A stretch of DNA of 64,000 nt, taken from positions 3,360,001 through 3,424,000 of the forward strand of contig OU744449.1 of NCBI GenBank assembly GCA_916610825.1, given 5' to 3'. This stretch comes from Haliclystus octoradiatus. Its lineage: Eukaryota; Cnidaria; Staurozoa; Stauromedusae; Haliclystidae. The position numbers and the translations under genes were made by a program. Below are positions 57,001-64,000 of the stretch, in pieces. Numbering within the stretch: position 1 is the first letter of the stretch; each line of letters begins with the position of its first letter. Below the pieces are notes generated by a model. It saw only the letters and a program-made list of their open reading frames with translations. It did no database searches and had not been told where the DNA came from.

Positions 57001-60000
57001 GCTTTGACTTTAAAAGGGACCATTTTACCATCAGCCAAAGTCATTTGAGCATCCGTTGCCATGGCAACTATTTCACCAGATTCACATATCTTGTCAAATA
57101 CAGAACATTTCAGCAATGTTACATTTGCCCCAGTATCAACTAAGAACTCTACATTTTGTCCATTCACGTTTACGTAAACGCCATCGCAGTTGTTTACATT
57201 TGCGTTGTTTCCAGTCATAACAAAGGGCATCCCCTTGGGCATTCCCTGACTTGCAGTCAAATTGAGCCCTTTCAATTCGGCTGAGGAGCGTTTCCCGACG
57301 TTTTGTTGTCTGCGCCGGAAATTGCACCAGATTTTTTGTTCGTTGTCTTTTGTGGGCAGGAGCGTGACATGTGACCAACGTCTCCACATGTCCAACACTT
57401 TCCTGGAATTCCTCGGTAACTTCTCGCCTTTGCCTGGTTGCACATGAACGTCATCATTTCCTCTAATTTTGACAATCGACTGTCGATGTTGTTGTTGTCG
57501 CTGGTACAGTTAGAACTCTCACAGTTCGCCAAGGTCCGAGTGTTGAAGCTGGTACAGTTAGAACTCTCACAGTTAGCCACAGTCCGAACAGCAGTGTGCT
57601 TTTGTTGTTGTCTTTGTGAATCTATGCGCCGATGGGAGTCCAACTCACAAGCTATGTTTACAGCTTCTTGGAAAGATTTTGGTCGCGCTTGACATACTCC
57701 CCAACGTAAGTCTTGGTCATTTAGGCTATCCAGAAACGCATCCTTAGCAATTATTTCTCTTGACTCACTTGGCATTGATGGATAGGAGAGTCTAGTTAAT
57801 CTCTGTATTGCATGTGCCAATTCAGGTAAGGTTTCATTGCTCAGTCTTGTTTTGTTTCTCAGTTCAGATCTGTGTAATTCCACACGCTGTTCAGTGCCGT
57901 AGCGGGTCGAAAGGGCTAAACAAAGCTTTTCAAAGTTGATTCGGTCGGCGCTTTCCATATCTGATAAAATTGAGCTAGCATCACCAGTCAAACTAACTGC
58001 CAGGTGACTTGCTATTTCTTCGTCTCCCCAACAATTTAGCTTTGATACCATATCAAACTGATCCTTGTAGTCCTCCCATGATTGTTTGCCGTTGAAAGTT
58101 GGAGGTCGCACTATTGGTTTGTTGGGCCTTTTGACTTGTTGCTGATGTACCGTAGGTTGTTGATAGTTGACCCTACTAGTCTGTGGAGTTGATGTAATTA
58201 ACGGCTCGTTCATCATCTGCGTTGATAAAGCCAATGACAAGTTTTCGATTTGTTTCTCTAGTTTCAACATTCGACCGGCAATTTCATTGTCCATCTGAGC
58301 TTCATTATTTCCATTGCCAAACGTGGCATCGATTTCTTGCACTGTAAATGTAGCCATCGTGTTCGTAATATAAAGTTTAAATTAATCCCGCTTCTGTCAC
58401 CAGTTGTAACGAACCACGATTTTGTATATAAAATAGTTATCGAGAAGAAATAAGAAGACAACCGTTTCGAGTGTAAATCACGTTCAAATCAATCTATTTC
58501 ATCATTCTAAGTACATGCTAAAAAGGGGATCCCATTACGCAACAATTATACACTTAATAAGACGTCATTCTCTACAATATAAACTTTTTCCCGATTAACA
58601 ATTATGTCCAAGCATGTATCATATTAGGTGATCACATTATAGGAATGTGTTGTCCCTCTTCTTACCTTCTCTAAACTCAAGCACATCCTGCAATGAAACG
58701 TAGATAAGCTGAATATTAATAAATTGAAGCATGCGCTTTATGGCCCGGCTCTGCTGAAGCTCCACGTTTGAATTGATTAGATTTTGAACATCAATGACTA
58801 GCTAGTCAAATGCTCAGACTTTAACAAATATCACTTTCAATATACCACAGAAATACATTTCTGTTATTGTTTGCAAATCTACAATCTGTGTAGTAGTATC
58901 CTGGTAGCAGGGTCTGACAAAGTCCAGAAACTTGGAAACCTAGTTTGCGGAAGGCTAGCAAAATTTAGAAGGTTAGCCAAAATGTTGGATATAAAGCTAA
59001 AATATAATTTCAATTTTACGCTTTTATGTCAGTAAAGTTACTTAAACATTTTTCTAACGTTTATCTAACAATATAAGGTTTGCGGAAGGTAAATCATTTT
59101 GTCGGACCTTGGCTAGTATTATCGCCCCATAGAATAAATCAACCAGTCATATATATGCTTTGACTATCAGATAATTAATAAAAATAGTCTAGAATAATTC
59201 ACCATGGTATTCTGAACCAATTAGAGTAAAAACACTGTTTAAATCTGTATCACAACTAGTTCCAGTTTAAGCTGAAAAAAATGGAAAAAGCCTGGAACTA
59301 GTTCTGATGCACATTTCAAAATATTTTTTGATTCTAATTGGCAGGGTCCGACAAAATGGTTTACCTTCCGCAAACTTCAACTTTTTAGATAAAACGTTTG
59401 AGTAACTGTACTGACATAAAATCGTAAAAACAATTTTTTTAAATATTTTTCTAATAATTTTAATTTATGTATTCAGCAAATCGACTTTTCCTTCTGAATT
59501 TTGCTAGCCTTCCCCAAACCAGGTTTCCAAGTTTCCGGACTTTGTCGGACCCTGCTGATTGGTTCAGAATATCATGGTGAATAATTCTAGACTATAGTCC
59601 AATATGATTGTTTGACGTTATCATCTATGTGACTACATTACTTCACAGATTTCAGATTTATGTTATTGTTTACACGTGATTACCTGTAGTGAAATTTTAC
59701 TACTTTTTCTTTTTTTTAGGCTAATAGTAGGTGCACCAAAGGCTGATAGAAATCCTGGTGAAGTTGAATATGGTGTTGTTTATAAATGTGATGTTAATTC
59801 TAACTCAAATACATGTACCCGAATGAATAACTTTGATACACTACGTAAGTATATCTTTCTGTTAATCATTATTAAGAGTTGATTGTTAAATATGAACACC
59901 AAAATAATTTTCCTTTCAGGGATTCTAATGATTTCTTCTAAAATGTTTGATGTAAATCCTTTACAACTTTTTATTTTACGGGCTATTGTCATGAAAATAT

Positions 60001-63000
60001 GACAACATCTATTTGACTTTTCCTCCAAAGAAAAGAAAGCAAATTATTTTTCTTCCAATTACCAGTGTGAAAAAAGTAGCATACAATTATTTCCTCCATT
60101 TTCTTCTGAATTTGTTCGTAGCGATTTGAGTAAATTTGCTGGTCACATATTTTTCTTTACAGGGCCATTAAAATATTGCTAACTCTTACACATTGAATTC
60201 CTTGTAAAAACTTTGCCTAGGTTTATCCCACTTGTTGCCATAATCCGACAGAAAGTTTATGACATAGTAAATGTTTCTTTTCATGTGTTTCTAAATTCTT
60301 ATGGTGTTAACTTACTTTACATGCAGATACAGCAATTTTCTTTTCTTTCCAAATATTCCTAGCCTTTCGCAATTCAAGTTTCCAGACGTTGCCGAGCCAC
60401 TGCTTCAGACATGAGAATTGTCAGACTAATAGATGATTTCAGGGTATTTTCACCTTATGGAACTCTTGCTTTTGCATTTTTCTCATTGAAATCCATTACA
60501 AATGATCTAGATATTCCAGATTGCAGACTATTTTTGAAATTTTAATTCTCATGTCTGCTGCTTGTTAGTATAACTTATGTTAAAAACATGATGAGTGTTG
60601 AATCATTGCAGGGTTTCACAAAAGTTTTGATCTTCCGGGAACTGTGTTGTTCGCTTGTGAACCTTATGGGATTAAATTTATAATGCTTCATAGTTTTGAA
60701 AAAATTTGACTTACTTTGAACCAAGTTGCATGGATTTCAAAACATAAAAAATATGAAATTCAAAAATAATAAATTTTGTAGGCCTATAAGAAAATAATCA
60801 TGATAAGATTGGAAACCTTCTGAGTTTGTACTGGCCTTCCGGGAACCAGGTTCCCAGGATCCTGCACTTTGTGACAGCCTGAATCATTGACAACCAAGAT
60901 TGGTCCCTGTCTGAAAATAAACCCTTATTTATATATTTAGATTATAGATTATTAGTTCCAATCTGCACAGGGTCCCGGTGTAAACGGGCAACTCGGCAAC
61001 TAGGAAGACACCTATGATATAGGATTGAATCATTGACTATAGTACGCAGTATGTCGATTGAGGACTGCGTATCTTGCTCTGACCTGTGCAGATCTCTGAT
61101 CAGGATTATATTTATGTGCACCATCCAAACTCAACTATAAAACTGTAATGAATGGTTTTGGACATTTGAAAGAATAAACATCGGTACATAAGAAGACAGA
61201 TCATTTCACAGGAAATCTGCACATTTTTCACTCCTTCACACAACATAATCTTAGCAAATTAATAGCCAGGGACAATTCTTTACGCTGAATACAGAAGTGT
61301 AGTTAAATTTTCATGAGTTACCTTAGAATCAAAACTGTTGCAAAGTATTATCTAAAAACTACACTTCTCTCAATTCAGCTTGGGGTGAGTTACGCCAATT
61401 ATTATTTTTGAACGAATTCTGTGGCATTCAATTAAATTTTTCAATAGAAAACTGTCTATTGTCTCAATTTATCATCTTGTGAAGTTTCCTTTCCATAACT
61501 CAATAAGCAAATAAATATAACAGAAAATTCTAAGATCCAAGAAGGTTGAACCTTTTTGTCAGACCGTAGTTACTATTAAAAAAGGTTTTCTAATTTATCG
61601 TTTTTTTTTCGTTATTTGCTGGACTTCTAATTAAAGATCAAATCATTATACTAGTATTTATTATTTATAAATTAAGATGAAGGTTAAACTATATCCTTCT
61701 TATTTATTGCTACAATACTGTCAACTTGACATTGACTGACTCATGTGACTTGATATGACTCGATCACCCCTGTTTGTCGTACTGACTCGATATGCATCAT
61801 ATTTCTAGTTAACTTTTGATCATGTTTGTTTATATGAATCTTTTCAGCAACAAGTCAAATTAATGATAATGGTACGATGAGAGATTCAGATATTAAAAAA
61901 GGACAGATGTTTGGAGCAACTGTCAGAACCTTTGGAGATAGTGTTGTTGTAAGTTACGTTGGTGTATCAACTATTCTCATGCGTAATCCTTTTCTAAAAG
62001 AATAAGATGGAAATTAATAATAAGTTTTGTAATAGCTTGATAATAAATTGATATAAAAAGCTTCTTTGGTGTTGATTTGATAAGAAAATTTTTATTCATA
62101 TTAATTAACAGCGTTTCGATCGCTTCATGCAATCATTTTCAAGTTAAAGCTTAAATTTTTTATAGGACTATTTATAACTACTTTAACTTGAAAATGATTG
62201 CATGAAGCGATCGAAACGTTGTTAATTAATAGGAATAAATAAAAATTTAAAAAAAAAATTTCGTTGACTTTTCTTATCAATTAATTAAAAAAATGTTATT
62301 AAGTCAGTAACATGGTCCAACAACAGTTTGAATACTTGCACAATGACGCTATCGTAGGTTCTAAATCCTAAATCCTAGGTAAGGCTTTAAGCAAGTTCAG
62401 AAAATATTTAGTTTCTCTGGGATCCAAGAAGGTTAAACTTTGTTGTCAGACTGTGGATAAAAATTTTACCAACTTATCGTTTTGTTCATTGTTTGCTGGA
62501 TTTCTAATTAAAGATCAAATCAATATGTTAGTCTATTCAAGCTATACATCCTGGTCATTTAATATCTGAATTGCAATATGGAATAAAGGGTTTTTGTATT
62601 GAATTCTCACTCTCTATACTTTGCAATCAAGGACCCCCTTCAGCATTCTTGTCCCCAGTTGGTATAGTAAACAATAGTTTTATTTGAATTATATTTGATT
62701 AATACTTGTAATTAATTTTCACTTGAAATGATAACCCTGGCTCTGAAATTGGTGTTCATAAAATCAAGTGACTGGTATCTGTCCAATATGAGACTACCGT
62801 AATCCAACACATATAAGTCGCAGGGTGATTTTTCAAGCAAAAAAGTTGAATTTATTGATTTTGCGTGGAAATGTTGATGTTTTTGTGTTTTGCGCGTATA
62901 AGTCGCACCATGATTTCGAAGGACAAAATTTTGACAATTTAAAGTGCGTCTTATACGCGCTGGATTACGATATAGCGGATTAGCGCAACCTGAAGGCGTG

Positions 63001-63711
63001 TCCTAACTCATGTAAATAGCTGGCTCTGATGTGTATAGGTTGATGTCAATACTTGTTGTTAACGTTGTTGTATTAGGCATGTGCTCCAAATTATATCAAT
63101 ACTGGTGATTTGGGTCAAAATGCTTGGATGACTGGAAAATGTGAAATTCGTAACGAACAATTTGCTGATGAAGATAAGGTCTGGAATCCATGTGTGCAAG
63201 GTTAGTACATCAAGATTTACATTAGAATATTTAATTTGTTATTTTTCAGGCAACGGACGGCATACTCATAAACGGTATTATTTGATTCATGGCTAGATTA
63301 AAGCAAAAGCTCAGGTGCATGATTTTCCCTTTCTCCTACATCCAAAAGAGACTCAAGGTGGTATATAGGAATTTCCACTACCACTGGTTTAGCAGTGTGA
63401 CTGGTGCTTGCTTGGTGGTGGTGACAGATTAGGTCCTGTCGCCAAGTCAAAACAAAACATAGGCCACCATTGCCAAACAATACGTGTAGACAAGACGTCA
63501 AGTTTAATCAGCATTTAAAGAAGTCTCAAGCACCCTCAGTTCTGGAATCCCTTACTTTATCAAACCCTACTACTCACATTGTTCTGGTTGTTGTTTCTAG
63601 AGATTAGTAAAAGTGCTCAATTTGGATACTGTCAAGTTGGTTTGGATGCTGCCCTAACCCCATTGCAAACTCATATGGTATCTGATGCAATTGGAATCAA
63701 TTATTGGATGG
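51094..63711 (+). CDS. Integrin alpha chain, N-terminal exons (continues past right edge)
   Basis: Exons: 51094-51254, 59720-59844, 61848-61948, 63077-63200 and 63601-63711. Phases chain to about 207 codons. The ATG at 51094 opens a signal peptide (about 24 residues, core ARITTALLLCSIFNSV), followed by the typical mature integrin alpha start FNVD. Exon 1 ends with SYFGYSVALMKPN. Exon 2 gives LIVGAPKADRN, GVVYKC and the conserved cysteine of CTRM. Exon 3 has GATV; exon 4 has ACAPNY, GKC and NPCVQ; exon 5 has FGYCQVG. These are the first blades of the seven-bladed FG-GAP beta-propeller that binds ligand with the beta subunit. No inserted I domain is seen so far. The subclass (RGD, laminin or alpha4/9-like) cannot be set because only the first blades are present. 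The first intron is about 8.5 kb and holds a gypsy element. Confidence 0.9.
51255..53213. other. Integrin intron 1, left part
   Basis: AT-rich intron, no exon seen. A hAT-like MITE scrap is at 52738-52790 (CAGGGTTCGAAAG, GATCGCGGAAGGC). Confidence 0.55.
53214..53385 (-). repeat. 3' LTR of the second gypsy element
   Basis: 172 bp, begins TGTAACGAACC and ends CTCTACA on the plus strand. About two differences from its partner. Confidence 0.88.
58405..58576 (-). repeat. 5' LTR of the second gypsy element
   Basis: 172 bp partner of 53214-53385. The internal sequence next to it, on the minus strand, reads TGGTGACAGAAGCGGG, a likely primer binding site. Confidence 0.88.
58908..59111. mobile_element. 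hAT-like MITE, second subtype
   Basis: CAGGGTCTGACAAAGTCC to TTTTGTCGGACCTTG, 204 bp. It shares GTTTGCGGAAGG with 59342-59554 and 45234-45408. Target duplication unclear. Confidence 0.78.
59187..59592. mobile_element. TA-flanked MITE split by a hAT-like MITE
   Basis: Ends GTCTAGAATAATTCACCATG and CATGGTGAATAATTCTAGAC with TA flanks (59185-59186, 59593-59594). About 185 bp once the inner element is set aside. It also has an inner inverted pair AACTAGTTCCAG / CTGGAACTAGTT. Confidence 0.78.
59342..59554. mobile_element. Nested hAT-like MITE, second subtype
   Basis: CAGGGTCCGACAAAATGG to ACTTTGTCGGACCCTG, flanks CTAATTGG and CTGATTGG (7 of 8). It ends 165 bases before integrin exon 2. Confidence 0.85.
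60609..60881. mobile_element. hAT-like MITE, longer subtype
   Basis: CAGGGTTTCACAAAAG to CACTTTGTGACAGCCTG, 273 bp, perfect duplication AATCATTG at 60601-60608 and 60882-60889. Confidence 0.85.
61514..62453. repeat. Two hAT-like MITE end fragments
   Basis: 61514-61567 (AAGATCCAAGAAGGTTGAAC then CTTTTTGTCAGACCG) and 62385-62453 (GATCCAAGAAGGTTAAACTT then GTTGTCAGACTGTGG). They flank integrin exon 3 (61848-61948) and share sequence after the end as well, so they may be one repeat duplicated. Confidence 0.55.
62079..62278. repeat. Long foldback in integrin intron 3
   Basis: Arms of about 70 bp: GATAAGAAAATTTTTATTC to the left and its complement to the right. The inner core CGTTTCGATCGCTTCATGCA pairs almost perfectly with the right arm; loop about 30 bases. 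Confidence 0.85.
62795..62973. mobile_element. MITE with TATAAGTCGCA/TGCGTCTTATA ends
   Basis: CCGTAATCCAACACATATAA at the left and TTATACGCGCTGGATTACG at the right form a terminal inverted repeat, with TA at each end. About 180 bp. The superfamily is not assigned. Confidence 0.65.
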
Positions 63712-63882
63712 GTGAGAAAATTTAATAAGTGTGCATGACAGTAAAACATGTTTAGACATATTAGCGCATTTAAAATAAGATATTCAACATACAATTTGCG
63801 CTATTCTCAATTATTTCACTTTCTTAAAATTTGAACAAAGGTTATCATCTTTATTTATTTTTACTCGTATTCTACTATTCAG

Positions 63883-63889
<7 letters not shown>

Positions 63890-63920
<31 letters not shown>
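63890..63920. repeat. AAT microsatellite
   Basis: About ten AAT units, following the integrin exon that ends at 63711. Confidence 0.9.
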
Positions 63921-64000
63921 TATGCCATATGGCGAAAGAGTCAAGGAATACACATTCTTTACTGTTACTTAAGTTTCACGCATTTCACAGCGATCTTCAG

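Larger units (their letters stand above)
53214..58576 (-). mobile_element. Second Ty3/gypsy LTR retrotransposon, young fossil
   Basis: Flanked by 172-bp LTRs with an ATAT (4-5 bp) target duplication. On the minus strand the order is gag-like region with one CCHC knuckle (58.4-57.3 kb), protease (DTGA), reverse transcriptase with YLDD, RNase H, and integrase with zinc-binding and DDE core parts (to 53.4 kb). This is Ty3/gypsy order. The LTRs differ at about 2 of 172 sites, so the insertion is young but older than the first element. It looks nearly whole, with perhaps one or two breaks. Its proteins are not closely like those of the first element, so they are two lineages. It lies antisense in integrin intron 1. 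Confidence 0.9.

Overview
The window is animal nuclear DNA, AT-rich, with spliced host genes (GT-AG introns, exon phases that chain correctly) spread among many transposon remnants. Five host genes are recognisable by the proteins they encode: an AGAP-type (centaurin-gamma) Arf GAP, GATAD1, a TMEM106 family protein, RNF32 and an integrin alpha chain. All are metazoan families. Intron sizes, microsatellites and the mix of LINEs, Ty3/gypsy elements and short inverted-repeat elements suggest an invertebrate with a fairly gene-dense genome. A tunicate or another marine invertebrate is possible, but the species cannot be fixed from sequence alone.

Layout. 0.4-11 kb: 5' part of AGAP on the minus strand (N-terminus and GTPase-like domain); the gene runs off the left edge. 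11-13.8 kb: divergent intergenic region. 13.8-19.1 kb: complete GATAD1, plus strand. 19.1-21.9 kb: nested foldback and pogo-like elements. 21.8-27.6 kb: two LINEs in opposite orientation, embedded in TTA microsatellite: a 5'-truncated R4/Dong-like element with a restriction-like endonuclease, and an APE-type LINE with one long open frame. 29.7-37.9 kb: TMEM106 family gene, minus strand, with a very young Ty3/gypsy element in an intron. 37.9-40.5 kb: divergent region toward RNF32. 40.6-48.7 kb: RNF32, plus strand, its introns packed with a palindromic TTCATGAA repeat family. 51.1 kb to the right edge: first five identified coding exons of an integrin alpha gene, whose large first intron holds a second young Ty3/gypsy element.

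The host genes are not an operon or pathway. AGAP/GATAD1 and TMEM106/RNF32 are head-to-head pairs, GATAD1/TMEM106 are convergent, and RNF32/integrin are in tandem. The main structure beyond genes is the repeat landscape: hAT-like MITEs with 8-bp target duplications, pogo/Tigger-like MITEs with TA duplications, a MULE-like MITE with a 9-bp duplication, a Harbinger-like MITE with TAA, long foldbacks, and the TTCATGAA family. Several insertions lie within tens of bases of splice acceptors.
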